Source: Bacillus sp. WMMC1349
GTDB lineage: Bacteria; Bacillota; Bacilli; Bacillales; Bacillaceae
DNA: 64,000 bases
Assembly: GCF_013155385.1 (NCBI RefSeq)
Contig: NZ_JABJUQ010000007.1
Span: 1,780,001-1,844,000, forward strand
Direction: 5' to 3'
Part shown: positions 1 through 8,881 of the stretch, piece after piece
Numbering within the stretch: the first letter of the stretch is position 1
How the letters are laid out: each line of letters opens with the position of its first letter
The notes under the pieces: generated by a model
Databases searched by the model: none
Told to the model about the DNA's origin: nothing
The model's input: the letters and a program-made list of their open reading frames with translations, nothing else
Translations under genes and position numbers: made by a program

Positions 1-471
1 TTTTTGGCGGTTCCAAAAATAAAATAATTTTTCCGCTTCTAAAAAATAAACCTCGTCAAATGCGGATATAATAACAAAGCAAATCCCGTCTTGGGAGATA
101 ACTTGCTTCATGTGTTCGATTTGATGTTCATGGAAGTTTTTCAGCGGAAAAGATGTCTGGTTTTTCGTTTCCTTGGCTTCAAAATCGATATAGCGTCCTT
201 TATATATTCCATTATAATCGGTTGTTGAAGACTGTTTGAAATACGCCTCTTTGATGACAGCCGCACTTCTTGCCGGGTAATCAACTTGAACGATTTGAAC
301 AGGTGTCGGTTTTTTATGGATAACCGCAATCGAGTTCGTTAGATAATATAAATTCGTTTCATTTAGATCATCTTCGAGGGTCATTCCGCGATTACTGTAT
401 GACGGCTTCTTCCTTATAGATGGGACCGCTTTTGTCGGCTGATATGTTTTGCCGTTTGGATAACGAAACAC
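1..471 (-). CDS. recU: Holliday junction resolvase RecU, 3' end cut by window edge
   Basis: RecU cleaves Holliday junctions during recombinational repair and chromosome segregation. The first 157 residues are visible on the minus strand. They start [12 protein letters not shown] and include the N-terminal stretch [14 protein letters not shown] and the nuclease core [18 protein letters not shown], which contains the acidic and lysine active-site residues of the family. The GTG start at 471 has an AAAGGAGG ribosome-binding site about 9 bases upstream and aligns with the MIRYPNG start of B. subtilis RecU, which is about 206 aa. The remaining ~45 residues lie off the left edge. Divergently transcribed from yppC, as in B. 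subtilis, where ponA follows recU. Confidence 0.95.
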   Translation of the reverse strand, partial: MFRYPNGKTYQPTKAVPSIRKKPSYSNRGMTLEDDLNETNLYYLTNSIAVIHKKPTPVQIVQVDYPARSAAVIKEAYFKQSSTTDYNGIYKGRYIDFEAKETKNQTSFPLKNFHEHQIEHMKQVISQDGICFVIISAFDEVYFLEAEKLFYFWNRQK

Positions 472-525
472 TTTCTTCAACCTCCTTTTCGAAAAAAATC
501 TAGAAACAAACGGAAGTGAATTATT

Positions 526-1491
526 TTGCACAACAAGATCTCCGGAGTAGGGTTGCTGCATCAAATCAAAGAACAAACCAACAAACTAAACAAAGATAAT
601 ATTTCACGAACCAATGCGTATAAACATTATTTTGACCATCACCCGGAGATTAAATGGGCATTTTTAGCTTCATTTGTTTCACGAAATGCTGGCTGGTCAA
701 TGACTGATTTAAAAGGTAGTTTATTTCAACTTGGCCTCACAGCTAACCAGCAGCAGTGGTTATTTATGACATATGAAAGAGCGAATTGGTTGATCTTTGC
801 TGATGCATACCCACAGCTTCTATTGTATCAATGGTCTAAGGTGATTGGACAGCCGCTTTTTCATTTGCTGCCTGATCTAGGTGTTTCTTCATTTATGCAA
901 CTGGAATGGGAGCAGTTTTGGCATAACCAGGATACAAAGCGTCTCATGTATGCTCTTATCATAAATGAACAAAACACTATCCAAAATCCTATTATACAAA
1001 ATCCTTTGTTTAAAAAGAATGTTTTTCACTCGATTCCTTTCTATATATGTGAATGTTTTCACTTTAATACTGTGATTTTTCCGACTGTTGAAGGTGTTTT
1101 TTACGGTCTATCTGTCAAACGTTTTACAAATGTAAATGAAAGAATCAAATTAGGTAAACAATTAAGTGAGCTTTTATTTAGGCCCGAGCTTTTCCCAGCT
1201 TTTTTTCATTTTACATCTTTTGTTCCTCATACAGGTTCACGGTTTGATATGGAACAATGGACAGGAATTTTCAAGAGAACTTCACCGTTTTTGAGAACGA
1301 CTTATCCTGTGATCGATCATTCATTAGACGGAGTAAAAAGAGATTGGTTTCAAGGAGAAAACAGGGAGAATATGCTTAAGGAGGAAACATTACCAGGAAC
1401 AATTGAAATAACCGAATGGTATTTTCAGAAAAGAAGACAGTTACAGGTTGTATTCACACTAGAAAACTGGTTTAAAAAGAATAAGAAATAA
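526..1491 (+). CDS. yppC: YppC, DUF2515 family protein
   Basis: A 321-aa protein of the YppC/DUF2515 family, recognised from its position divergent to recU and from the N-terminal region with [20 protein letters not shown] and [13 protein letters not shown]. Function unknown; no signal peptide, membrane segment or catalytic motif is obvious. The start is a TTG at 526 with GGAAGTGA seven bases upstream. The gene ends at a bidirectional hairpin shared with the convergent sspM. Confidence 0.85.
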   Translation: MHNKISGVGLLHQIKEQTNKLNKDNISRTNAYKHYFDHHPEIKWAFLASFVSRNAGWSMTDLKGSLFQLGLTANQQQWLFMTYERANWLIFADAYPQLLLYQWSKVIGQPLFHLLPDLGVSSFMQLEWEQFWHNQDTKRLMYALIINEQNTIQNPIIQNPLFKKNVFHSIPFYICECFHFNTVIFPTVEGVFYGLSVKRFTNVNERIKLGKQLSELLFRPELFPAFFHFTSFVPHTGSRFDMEQWTGIFKRTSPFLRTTYPVIDHSLDGVKRDWFQGENRENMLKEETLPGTIEITEWYFQKRRQLQVVFTLENWFKKNKK

Positions 1492-1517
1492 AAAAGCAAG
1501 GGAATCCCTTGCTTTTT
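1491..1517. terminator. Bidirectional terminator between yppC and sspM
   Basis: Perfect inverted repeat AAGCAAGGG / CCCTTGCTT with an A-run on the left and a T-run on the right, so it can stop transcription in both directions. Confidence 0.85.
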
Positions 1518-1620
1518 AAGTAGATGGACGATTTGGGCCGCCTAATTTTTTATCTAATGTATCTTTTGTTTTTGTATCAGCTTTTTTGTGAGTAGGGGAT
1601 TTTTTCTTGTTGTTTTCCAC
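1516..1620 (-). CDS. sspM: Acid-soluble spore protein SspM
   Basis: A 34-aa lysine-rich protein, too short for routine ORF calling. Its C-terminus reads LDKKLGGPNRPST, identical to the signature end of B. subtilis SspM (also 34 aa). The start is GTG at 1620 (VENNKKKSPTHKKAD), preceded by GTAAGGAGGTGTCTACT, a strong ribosome-binding site. Minor small acid-soluble spore proteins are made in the forespore under SigG and are thought to be packed in the spore core. In B. subtilis sspM also lies next to yppC. Confidence 0.92.
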   Translation of the reverse strand: MENNKKKSPTHKKADTKTKDTLDKKLGGPNRPST

Positions 1621-1804
1621 AGTAGACACCTCCTTACATCATAGTTTCTGCATAATTCACGCTGTTCATACACTTTTCTGCAAGGTTTATTGAAATAGTA
1701 GGAAGTTGTTATTCTTTGCCGGTTTCCTTCTAGTTTTGTCAAGCATGAAGGAGAGACGATGGAAAAAGAAGAATGCGTAGAGGTCATAAAAAGGAGGGAA
1801 GTAA

Positions 1805-2002
1805 ATGAGTGCTTCTGTCAGTAAAGCATCAGCTCTGAAACTGCTATTGGAAACTGAAACTGACCTTGTCTTAGTAGAAACAAAGCTGGCTAAGGCTGTG
1901 AGCAAAATGAAAGTTGAAAAAGAAATCGCCTTTAGTAAGCAACTTGATCTTATTGATAAAGAACTGGTAGAACTCCTGCCTTATTTGTTGGGAACAGATT
2001 GA
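1805..2002 (+). CDS. Small hypothetical protein upstream of yppE
   Basis: A 65-aa acidic, helix-rich ORF (about half K/E/L/A) starting MSASVSKASALKLLLETET, with an AAAAGGAGGGAAGTAA ribosome-binding site. It sits where yppD lies in B. subtilis and ends by a 4-base overlap with an ATG that leads into the yppE frame, so it is probably co-transcribed with yppE. I could not match it confidently to YppD; function unknown. Confidence 0.6.
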   Translation: MSASVSKASALKLLLETETDLVLVETKLAKAVSKMKVEKEIAFSKQLDLIDKELVELLPYLLGTD

Positions 2003-2064
2003 TGGATTTTGATTCGTTGTTTTGGCTGGGTTTGTTTGATACGATAGTTGCTGAGGTGAATGTC

Positions 2065-2418
2065 GTGGATAAACAATCTTTTCTTAAACAAACACAGAAC
2101 TTGATCCATGTAACAAAGGAAGCGGCTGACCGCTATCAAATAGGCGAGGAATACGATTTTTTTACAACCGTTAAACCTGCAGCTGACCGCTGTGAGCAGA
2201 CAATTAAAAGCTGGCTTGAAAACGGTTTGGCATATATTGAGGATCATCATCCAAAGTATATTTATAAAGAACAGTTAAGTGCAGTAGAAGAAAATTTGAA
2301 TGAAATCGTTCTGCAATCTTATTTTTGCAAAATCCACAAAAAACGGTTTAGAGATCTAACAGAATCTGTGCTTTATACACTCAAAAGTATTGAAGAAGAT
2401 CTGAAGGTAAAAGGATAG
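2065..2418 (+). CDS. yppE: YppE family protein (DUF1798)
   Basis: A 117-aa helical-bundle protein of the YppE family. Recognisable blocks are AADRYQIGEEYDFFTTVKPA, RPKY-like HHPKYIYKEQ and KRFRDLTESVLYTLKSI, which line up with B. subtilis YppE (123 aa). The frame is open to an ATG at 1999, but a GTG at 2065 with GAGGTG six bases upstream gives the length typical of the family and is preferred. Function unknown. Confidence 0.82.
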   Translation: MDKQSFLKQTQNLIHVTKEAADRYQIGEEYDFFTTVKPAADRCEQTIKSWLENGLAYIEDHHPKYIYKEQLSAVEENLNEIVLQSYFCKIHKKRFRDLTESVLYTLKSIEEDLKVKG

Positions 2419-2435
2419 ATTTGATCGCAATCATT

Positions 2436-2482
2436 TCACCCCAATTGTTCACATTCACAATTGGGGCGAACTCTCATTTTTC
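2436..2482. terminator. Hairpin between convergent yppE and yppF
   Basis: Perfect 10-bp stem CCCCAATTGT / ACAATTGGGG at 2439-2466. The T-run is only present further downstream, so termination strength is uncertain. Confidence 0.6.
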
Positions 2483-2683
2483 TGTGTCTGAATACTTGTC
2501 GTAGGTAGGGTGCTGAGCTCCATTCGCCTCAAGAACTTTCATACCTGTCCGAAACTCGTTTAAAGTCAAATGTCCTTGAATGTACAAGAACTTGACAAAA
2601 TCCATCAGCTTATCCATACAATCTGTCTCATACTGTTTCATCTCAGCAAAACAATTTCTTAAGTATGATACGTTCAAAAGCAC
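2474..2683 (-). CDS. yppF: YppF-like protein
   Basis: A 69-aa protein with the YppF pattern: a helical N-terminal half with DKLMDFVKFLYIQGHLTLNE and a C-terminal KVLEANGAQHP. It lies convergent to yppE and divergent from yppG, the same local arrangement as in B. subtilis. Starts with ATG behind AAAGGGGGATGTGCTTTTG. Function unknown. Confidence 0.75.
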   Translation of the reverse strand: MLLNVSYLRNCFAEMKQYETDCMDKLMDFVKFLYIQGHLTLNEFRTGMKVLEANGAQHPTYDKYSDTEK

Positions 2684-2842
2684 ATCCCCCTTTCGATTAG
2701 ATTATTCTAATCGTATCATAACAATTCGACTTTTTTCTTTTTTAAAAAAATTCAAACTTTAGACACATTTTGAGATTAGGCACGGGAAAGCAATCTGGAT
2801 CATACAGATATAAAAAAAGGGCTCTAGAAGGAGGGATCAAAG

Positions 2843-3208
2843 ATGGAAGAGAGAGAAACCAGTTACCCATATGCCGCATTACACTATTCTGGATACCCGC
2901 AATTTGAGCATCAGCTTCAACATTACTACGATCATCCAACCACGCAATATGCTTATCCTGTCAACCAAGCATTTCACCCTTCACCGATTTATCAATCATC
3001 TTTGCAGGGATTCTCTTATCCCAACCCATATCCACAAGCTAGACCTGATGTTCACCAACCTTCTCAATTGCAAAATTTCATGTCACAATTTAAGAAGAAA
3101 AATGGACAGCTCGATTTTAGTAAAATGATGGATACAGCTGGTCAAATGATGAGCACCGTCAATCAGCTGGGATCGCTCGCCAAAAGCTTTATAGGATTCT
3201 TTAAGTAA
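2843..3208 (+). CDS. yppG: YppG-like spore coat protein
   Basis: A 121-aa protein in two parts: a Tyr/Pro/Gln/His-rich low-complexity N-terminal two thirds, typical of Bacillus coat proteins, and a conserved C-terminal segment LDFSKMMDTAGQMMSTVNQL ending FIGFFK, the signature of the YppG family. The start has AGGAGGGATCAAAG upstream. B. subtilis YppG is a coat protein made in the mother cell; the same is inferred here. Confidence 0.85.
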   Translation: MEERETSYPYAALHYSGYPQFEHQLQHYYDHPTTQYAYPVNQAFHPSPIYQSSLQGFSYPNPYPQARPDVHQPSQLQNFMSQFKKKNGQLDFSKMMDTAGQMMSTVNQLGSLAKSFIGFFK

Positions 3209-3240
3209 AAAAAGCATGAAAAGTCATTCATGCTTTTTTT
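3207..3240. terminator. Bidirectional terminator after yppG
   Basis: Stem AAAAAAAGCATG / CATGCTTTTTTT around a 10-base loop, serving yppG on the plus strand and the convergent Hsp20-like gene. Confidence 0.85.
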
Positions 3241-3643
3241 GTGCCGGAAATGACACGGTTAACGTATTACCGTTCCATGATGTTTTCATTGTTTCTTCAT
3301 ATACAGGATAAGGGAGCAAAATCGTTCTGGACAGATTGGTAAATGATGATGAGTCTTTGGATTCTGTTTTCTCTTTCAGTGAAACATGTAAGTACCTTGA
3401 TTTCGCTTCAATCATAATATCGCCATTTTGAAATGATTCAGGGACGGTAATATCGATTAGTAGCTCGTCATTTTCCTCTCTTATATTCATGGAAACTATT
3501 AAACTTTGCAGTTGGTCTGAAACTATTTCTTGAAAAGAATTTAATAATTCGTGAAAGGGAGAGGCATAAAACAATTGTTCAAAGGCTTCTTGAACTTCGT
3601 TCATTTGGTTAGTCGGCTGTTTCTCATTATCCTTGGAATTCAT
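3224..3643 (-). CDS. Hsp20/alpha-crystallin-like protein
   Basis: A 139-aa protein with a C-terminal alpha-crystallin-type beta-sandwich: NDELLIDITVPESFQNGDI, YLHVSLKEKTE, and the closing SWNGNTLTVSFPAQ that resembles the A-x-x-x-N-G-x-L motif of small heat-shock proteins. The canonical C-terminal I-x-I tail is missing, as in spore-coat-associated relatives such as CotP and GerT. The N-terminal 60 residues are polar and glutamine-rich. RBS AAGAGGTGACAAACG. A chaperone or coat role is plausible but not shown. Confidence 0.72.
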   Translation of the reverse strand: MNSKDNEKQPTNQMNEVQEAFEQLFYASPFHELLNSFQEIVSDQLQSLIVSMNIREENDELLIDITVPESFQNGDIMIEAKSRYLHVSLKEKTESKDSSSFTNLSRTILLPYPVYEETMKTSWNGNTLTVSFPAQKKHE

Positions 3644-3796
3644 CGTTTGTCACCTCTTTTCGTTTTTTACTTTTAGTTTATGCAAAGGTAGGTCATATGG
3701 TTATAAATTGATGGATGTTAAAAAATGTGGTTAAATAGTGGAGAATCCCTAACTATAAATAGATATCCTTAGGGGTGCTGAAAGGAGTTAATTGAA

Positions 3797-4303
3797 TTGT
3801 TTAAAAAAATATTCGGTAAGGGTCATAAAGAGGAAGCAGTTAAAGAAGAAACCGTTTTTTCACCAGCAGACGGTAAAGTGATCAGCCTATCAGAAGTGCC
3901 GGACCCTGTTTTTTCACAAAAAATGATGGGGGATGGAATTGCGATTGAGCCGGCGAACGGCGAGATTGTTTCTCCTGTTAACGGGGAAGTCATCCAACTT
4001 TTTCATACAAAACATGCCATCGGTATTCGCTCATTATCAGGAGTTGAAATGTTGATCCATATTGGATTGGACACTGTTAGTATGGAAGGAGAAGGCTTTA
4101 CTGCTCATGTTAAAGAAGGCGACAAAGTGAAAGTCGGTGACCCTTTAATCACATGTGATTTACAATTAATCAATGAAAAAGCAAGCAGCACGATTACACC
4201 GATTGTGATCATGAATGGAGATGTGCTGGAGCAAATTCAAAAATATGAAGAAGGCGAAGCGAAAAAGAGCCAGACAAAATTGCTTGAGCTAGTAGCGAAA
4301 TAG
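3797..4303 (+). CDS. ypqE: PTS glucose-type EIIA protein YpqE
   Basis: A stand-alone 168-aa EIIA(Glc)-type phosphotransferase domain, the same length as B. subtilis YpqE. The phosphorylated histidine lies in [10 protein letters not shown], and the supporting histidine in [10 protein letters not shown]; the entry block [17 protein letters not shown] is typical of crr/EIIA(Glc). It receives phosphate from HPr and passes it to an EIIB partner not in this window. TTG start at 3797 with AAAGGAG upstream. Transcribed alone and followed by a strong hairpin. Confidence 0.92.
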   Translation: MFKKIFGKGHKEEAVKEETVFSPADGKVISLSEVPDPVFSQKMMGDGIAIEPANGEIVSPVNGEVIQLFHTKHAIGIRSLSGVEMLIHIGLDTVSMEGEGFTAHVKEGDKVKVGDPLITCDLQLINEKASSTITPIVIMNGDVLEQIQKYEEGEAKKSQTKLLELVAK

Positions 4304-4340
4304 TCAAAAAGCAGAGAGTCCATTCTCTGCTTTTTGACTA
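4301..4340. terminator. Terminator after ypqE
   Basis: Long perfect stem TAGTCAAAAAGCAGAGA / TCTCTGCTTTTTGACTA with a six-base loop. Confidence 0.88.
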
Positions 4341-4422
4341 TTTTCAAAGACAGTGAAGAAGAAGCTTGAAGTGTTTCACGGTACTGCAGTGTTTAAACCT
4401 ATGGACAACACAAGAGAAATAT

Positions 4423-4545
4423 GTTGTTCTGAAAGTAGTCTGGATGAATAAAAAATGGGGAATTCGCTCGCTTTCCTCTGGCAATCCGCGAGTCTCCCGG
4501 GGCTCTTTCCTAGCTCCTGCACAACTCATGTTTTATGTTCATCTG
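4423..4545 (+). repeat. Dispersed GC-rich repeat, copy A
   Basis: A block beginning CTGAAAGTAGTCTGGATGAA, then GGGGAATTCGCTCGCTTTCC, a short inner palindrome around ATCCGCGAG, TTTCCTAGCTCCTGC and ending near TGTTCATCTGG. The same segment order recurs at 7727-7873 and, inverted, at 38840-38915 and 47510-47682. It is more GC-rich than its surroundings and carries no ORF. It lies immediately before the metallophosphoesterase RBS. Confidence 0.8.
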
Positions 4546-4564
4546 GATAAAAGGAGAAACCAAA

Positions 4565-5359
4565 ATGAAAGTTGATTATGCTTCCGATTTACATATGAAT
4601 CACCATGTCCCATTTATGAAAGACCAGTTAAAATGGGAGGCACGAACAAGAGAATGGGCAAAGAATATACTGAGAACCGGGTATGGGTCTGTTTTAATTA
4701 TAGCTGGAGATTTCTCAGAATGGAATCGACAGGCGTTTTGGTTTTTAGAAGAGGCTAGCTCAATCTATGAGAAAGTTTTTTTCGTGACGGGTAATCATGA
4801 TTACTATTTGATAAGTAAAAACCGAAAGAGGAAATATAAAGATTCGAAAGCACGACAGCAGGCATTAATAGAATCCTCAGCAAATCTCACTAATGTTCAA
4901 CCTTTAAATCGTGATGTCATTTCCTATAACGGAAAAACCTTTGCTGGTGACAGCCTTTGGTACATTCCAAAAACACCTGATGAGTGGTTGTTCTTTTTCA
5001 ATGAGTCTAATGATTCCAATTACATTTATTTAATAGATAGGTATCCTTATGGCTTTACAACAAAAGAAGAAGAGGTTCATTTTCTCTACCAGGAAGCAAT
5101 GGATTGGTACAATACTTTGTCAGGAAAGAATATAGACTTAATGGTGAGCCATATTCCACCTGTTCATCCACCGATTTCTCCTTTTGCACGAAATGCTTGT
5201 TATGATTGCCCTGTATCATTCTTAGCAGCTAAGACTTGGATTTGTGGACATCAACATATTCAAGGCGATTTTGAGAAAGCAGGAACTCTTTTTTGGATGA
5301 ATGCCATTGGATATCCAATTGAAAAAAATATGATAACACTAAAAACAATAGAGATTTAG
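4565..5359 (+). CDS. Calcineurin-like metallophosphoesterase
   Basis: A 264-aa cytoplasmic phosphoesterase with all family metal-binding blocks in order: YASDLHMNHH near the N-terminus (D, H), IIAGDFSEWN (GD), VTGNHDYY (GNHD), MVSHIPPVHP (H) and TWICGHQHIQGD (GH-H). The substrate cannot be told from sequence. The frame is open further upstream, but ATG 4565 directly follows AAAGGAGAAACCAAA. No operon partner. Confidence 0.88.
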   Translation: MKVDYASDLHMNHHVPFMKDQLKWEARTREWAKNILRTGYGSVLIIAGDFSEWNRQAFWFLEEASSIYEKVFFVTGNHDYYLISKNRKRKYKDSKARQQALIESSANLTNVQPLNRDVISYNGKTFAGDSLWYIPKTPDEWLFFFNESNDSNYIYLIDRYPYGFTTKEEEVHFLYQEAMDWYNTLSGKNIDLMVSHIPPVHPPISPFARNACYDCPVSFLAAKTWICGHQHIQGDFEKAGTLFWMNAIGYPIEKNMITLKTIEI

Positions 5360-5446
5360 AAATGCTTCAGCTTATTGACCGGTCTTTAAAAGTCTGTCCA
5401 TCTTTACTGGCAAGCCGACATAATATATGCTAGGGGTGATCCGAAC

Positions 5447-5788
5447 TTGAACAAGAGCAAGATCATTGTAAAAATAAAAAATGATGGAAATGCCATGAAA
5501 TACATCCCGATCATTAGAAGCTTTACAAAAGAATCAATAAGTACAATTAAACAAGGAATTGAAAACAAACAGCCCATTTTTATCTGTCATTATATTGAAA
5601 ATTCAGAGGGAATGCCAAAAATGTACCAAACGCTAAAAAACCTTCAAAGTTATGGTGCACAGTTATATATCAGACAAGAATCTTATCAATCTAGTAGAGT
5701 CATTAGTTTAGATGTAATAAAAAATTTAATCATGAGGGACAGAGAAATAGCAACGCAACTACAAGAAATAGATGATCTTTTCGATTGA
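5447..5788 (+). CDS. Hypothetical 113-aa protein
   Basis: Not recognised. A lysine/isoleucine-rich soluble protein with a TTG start behind GGGGTGAT, and a middle segment PIFICHYIENSEGMPKMYQ followed by a helical C-terminus ending in acidic residues (EIDDLFD). It lies 256 bases before the LXG-domain gene, so a role as a partner or orphan immunity gene is possible, but nothing in the sequence proves it. Confidence 0.55.
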   Translation: MNKSKIIVKIKNDGNAMKYIPIIRSFTKESISTIKQGIENKQPIFICHYIENSEGMPKMYQTLKNLQSYGAQLYIRQESYQSSRVISLDVIKNLIMRDREIATQLQEIDDLFD

Positions 5789-6044
5789 ATATCGATGGCA
5801 TGATGGAATGGGGCCAATTTATCATGCAAAGTCCGTATACATGTAAAGTAAAACTTTAAAACGTTACCCACTGCCAAACATAACAAATTATTATTTTCTA
5901 AATATGAAATAATAGCTTTCCGATTGATTTTTTGATGTCTAAAGGAGATCGAAAGAAATTCGGCAGGTTAGGCAAAGAGACGAATGTGAGATGCTTCATT
6001 AGGTATTTACAAAAAAAGGTATCATAGTAGAAAGGGTCGTTTTC

Positions 6045-6797
6045 ATGAAAATATATGAAGCTAAAACCTTATTATTGACAATGGAAGCTCGGTCTAAAGA
6101 ATATAAACAAACAAGACAAGAATTTACTGCGTTAAAAGAAGCTTTTCTAGGGGTTACTAACTTAGGAGACGATTTCCAAGGAAAAGGTGCTGACAACATA
6201 AAGGCATTTTACAAAGATCAAGCTGGTATTATAGATAACTGGCTCGATCTAATTGACTCGCAAATTCAGTTCCTTGATGGCATATCAAATGTGATTGAAG
6301 AGGCCGGACTGTCCAATTCGTTTATCGATATTGAATTTCTCGAAAATCAGCTTGCGAATGCTTACACAAACTCAAAATCAGTAGTGTCAGAGCAGAAAAA
6401 AGAATTAATAAACATATTAGCTGATATCAAAGACTTACTGCCTTTAGAACCCATTTCAGATCAAGAGTTTGAGGAAAAATTAGATGCGGCAAACAAAGAG
6501 CGCGAGAGTACGATTCAGGCAGTCAATGATCTAGATACCAAGCTCATAAACGAATATGCTGCTTCTGAAACGACTCAACAAATGGTCATGGCAGACTATG
6601 CCGCATTGATTGATGCGACAGGTAAAGGGGAAGATGCTTCGCAGGTGAGCTATGATTCAAAAGCTTATCGAAGCAGTGAAACATATCGGCTTAAAAATGA
6701 AGTACATACAAATGCGGAAAGCTATATCAAGTTTAAAATCGATCAGGCAGAAGCGCAAAAAATCGCCAAGGAACAAGATGAATCTGCCGGACAATAA
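6045..6797 (+). CDS. LXG-domain protein lacking a toxin domain
   Basis: A 250-aa helical protein with the features of an LXG domain, the N-terminal type VII-secretion module of Bacillus/Firmicutes polymorphic toxins. It starts MKIYEAKTLLLTMEARSKEY and has the GKGADNIKAFYKDQAGIIDNW block, then long heptad-rich helices. Complete LXG toxins in Bacillus are usually 400-700 aa with a C-terminal nuclease or NADase domain. Here the ORF stops soon after the helical module with a polar tail, EQDESAGQ. No toxin fold or immunity gene follows, and the downstream DNA is decayed. It is therefore either a toxin remnant or an orphan LXG protein. Confidence 0.75.
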   Translation: MKIYEAKTLLLTMEARSKEYKQTRQEFTALKEAFLGVTNLGDDFQGKGADNIKAFYKDQAGIIDNWLDLIDSQIQFLDGISNVIEEAGLSNSFIDIEFLENQLANAYTNSKSVVSEQKKELINILADIKDLLPLEPISDQEFEEKLDAANKERESTIQAVNDLDTKLINEYAASETTQQMVMADYAALIDATGKGEDASQVSYDSKAYRSSETYRLKNEVHTNAESYIKFKIDQAEAQKIAKEQDESAGQ

Positions 6798-6873
6798 GAA
6801 GAATAAACGTATTCATGTAAGACCTGCGACTCTTAATAGTCTTTGGAAGCGATTTTATTTCGAGATTAAATGA
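6778..6873 (+). CDS. Possible 31-aa basic peptide coupled to the LXG gene
   Basis: An ORF in another frame overlaps the last 20 bases of the LXG gene, with AAGGAACAAG before its ATG. The peptide is strongly basic (NKKNKRIHVRPATLNSLWKR). Translational coupling is possible, but it could equally be leftover sequence from a longer toxin gene that has lost its frame. Confidence 0.3.
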   Translation: MNLPDNKKNKRIHVRPATLNSLWKRFYFEIK

Positions 6874-7038
6874 TGTACTCTGATCACGATATGGTTGGCA
6901 ATTCTTTACCCAGTAGACATCATATAGTTGTTATTGAATTGAAGGATTTTAATTGTGAATCGTTTGTTTACAAAAATCTTAAATAGATCGGGGGTATGTT
7001 TTATAGAAGGGCTCCGATCCGTTTAAGATGACCAGCAA

Positions 7039-7575
7039 TTAGTCTAGTTCTTTGTATTCCATCAACCAACAATCTTGATACTTACCTTCATGAAGTTCAT
7101 GTTTTGGAAGAATACGAATTTTTTTAAAACCACATTTTTCATAGCACTTTATAGCCCGTGAATTTCTAACTTGAGGATCCATTACGACTCGCTCTGCTTG
7201 TTCATATTTCACTAAATAATTTAACATGGATGAAACAAGTAATGTCCCTAGTCCTTTATTCCAATTGGCTTTTTCCCCGATAAATTGATCTGTTCCGTAG
7301 ACATTTTCGTTAAAATAACCATATTCTTTTTTTGTCACATCATCCAATTGATAAAACTGAATGTATCCTATTTCTTTACCTTTGTACTCCACTATACATT
7401 TAACTTCATCATCTTCAGAATCATAAAAAACATCGGTAACCTTGTCTATATCAAACGGATGATCCCTCCCTTCATAAAATTCAAGAATTGATGGGTCTGA
7501 AAGCCATTTTGCTAAAAAGAACTTATCAGCTTCATTTAAACTGCGAACGATTAAATTTTCATTTTGAAATAACAT
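7039..7575 (-). CDS. GNAT acetyltransferase similar to AAC(6') aminoglycoside enzymes
   Basis: A 178-aa acetyltransferase of the AacA/AAC(6')-Ie type. Matching blocks are AKWLSDPSILEFYEGRD, VYGTDQFIGE, the acetyl-CoA loop NWNKGLGTLLVSS, VVMDPQVRNSRAIKCYEK and LPKHELHEGKYQDCWLMEY. The last is very close to the conserved C-terminal block of aminoglycoside 6'-N-acetyltransferases. Start ATG 7575 is preferred over 7587 because GTGAGG lies six bases upstream. Whether it acts on aminoglycosides is inference from family likeness. Flanked by repeat copy B and decayed DNA, consistent with an acquired gene. Confidence 0.82.
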   Translation of the reverse strand: MLFQNENLIVRSLNEADKFFLAKWLSDPSILEFYEGRDHPFDIDKVTDVFYDSEDDEVKCIVEYKGKEIGYIQFYQLDDVTKKEYGYFNENVYGTDQFIGEKANWNKGLGTLLVSSMLNYLVKYEQAERVVMDPQVRNSRAIKCYEKCGFKKIRILPKHELHEGKYQDCWLMEYKELD

Positions 7576-7587
7576 GATAATCCTCAC

Positions 7588-8881
7588 TTTTATTCCAACT
7601 TAATAAAGAACATTTGAATCTTAAGAATAATTAGAATTTTCACAGCTGTCAAGGATAATCTTGTGACCTCTATACTAATAACTACATCTAATATTAATTA
7701 ACTATTTTTCACTCAAAAGCAAAGAAGGTGTCCTGAAAGTAGTATGAAAGAAGTGAAAATTGTGGAATTTGCTCGCTTTCCGCGGGCGATCCGCGAGCCT
7801 CTTCGGTGCTCGTTCCTTGCTCCTGCGTGGTCTCGCAATTCCCCCTGATCATGTTGTTTTAGACATCTTCATATGATTTTAAATAAAAGGGGATTTTATT
7901 AGGTAAAACAACATTCAATCAATGTATTTACCTACACAATGGATGCCAAGGCATCATAGAACAGAAAGCTAGTGTAGTTGGCGTTAGTGTTGGCTGCGCC
8001 AATATTTCAGCTGGTGGTTGAAATTCCAGAGGTACAATTGTCGTTACATCTTGTCGATTAGCTCTCATGAAAGATGGGGGACGTCCTAGTGCTGGTCCCT
8101 GTTGTTGGATTATAATTTGTTAGTTGAGCATAAACAACACCAAATCCAGCGATAGAGATTTGGATACTAAATACTGTGTATCTTCCTCTGGGGTCCATAT
8201 CATGGCAAGGGGGTGTTGTCTTTACGCTTATTGTGGGTAATAATTCATCGTTATAAATCTCTTTCTTATGTTTAAATTCACATAAGTATGGGTTATGTGA
8301 AAAATGGGTTTGGCTGAAAGCCTATGTTAAAAAGTCTAATCTGTTATAAAGGCTTATTTAGTGATGCCTTTTTAGGAAAAAATATTTTTATTAAATATTT
8401 AACAAAATAGCGCATGCCTTAGATGCTTATTCTGGTTTAGTTATTCGATTTGAATGTGAAGTGAATCTTCCGGATAAAAATACTTTAGGATCAGTTCATC
8501 AGTAAAGCCGGATCTTTAGAAGCCGAAAAACAGTTGCGAGTTTTTGTTGATTCCTTTTTCGAGCTAAAATAGTTTTATAATATCGGTTGTATTTCCATGG
8601 ATTCTTCGTCTGGTAGCCGTGAATGTTTTTCTTTCATTCAAAAAAATTTATCTTGATCGGATGGCTTAGTACCGAAAAGCAGACAGAGATAAAAAAATGG
8701 TTTGTCCACACAGATTACCTGAATACAATAAGAAGTAAAGTATTTCTCGGGAAAGCGCAGATTTCAACAAAGCCGTTCTCTAAATTGTCAAACACTATCA
8801 GAATCTGCTGATGGCTGGGCGTTTGTCACAGCGCAAGCGCTTGATGAATAGGAATAAAGAGAGAATTGTGAGGTGAGTGTG
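7588..8881. other. Gene-poor, decayed stretch before spoVK
   Basis: About 1.3 kb without an intact gene. It contains repeat copy B. On the minus strand at roughly 8095-8245 a frame is open with protein-like sequence (ISVKTTPPCHDMDPRGRY), then broken by stops. On the plus strand at roughly 8412-8570 two short in-frame pieces (NLPDKNTLGS and EAEKQLRVFVDSFFELK) are separated by a stop. I read these as pseudogene remnants of unknown identity. In B. subtilis cwlC lies directly upstream of spoVK; no cwlC is visible here. Confidence 0.5.
7727..7873 (+). repeat. Dispersed GC-rich repeat, copy B
   Basis: Full-length-looking copy: GTGTCCTGAAAGTAGTATG, GGAATTTGCTCGCTTTCCGC, GGGCGATCCGCGAGCCTC, GCTCGTTCCTTGCTCCTGCG, TCTCGCAATTCCCC. 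Same segment order as copies A, C and D. Confidence 0.82.

Noticed and set aside
1554..1905. Overlapping minus-strand ORFs around sspM
   Set aside because: The sspM frame with its RBS and exact C-terminal signature explains the coding signal here.
8623..8811. 62-aa ORF before spoVK
   Set aside because: No RBS, no recognisable family, inside a decayed stretch.
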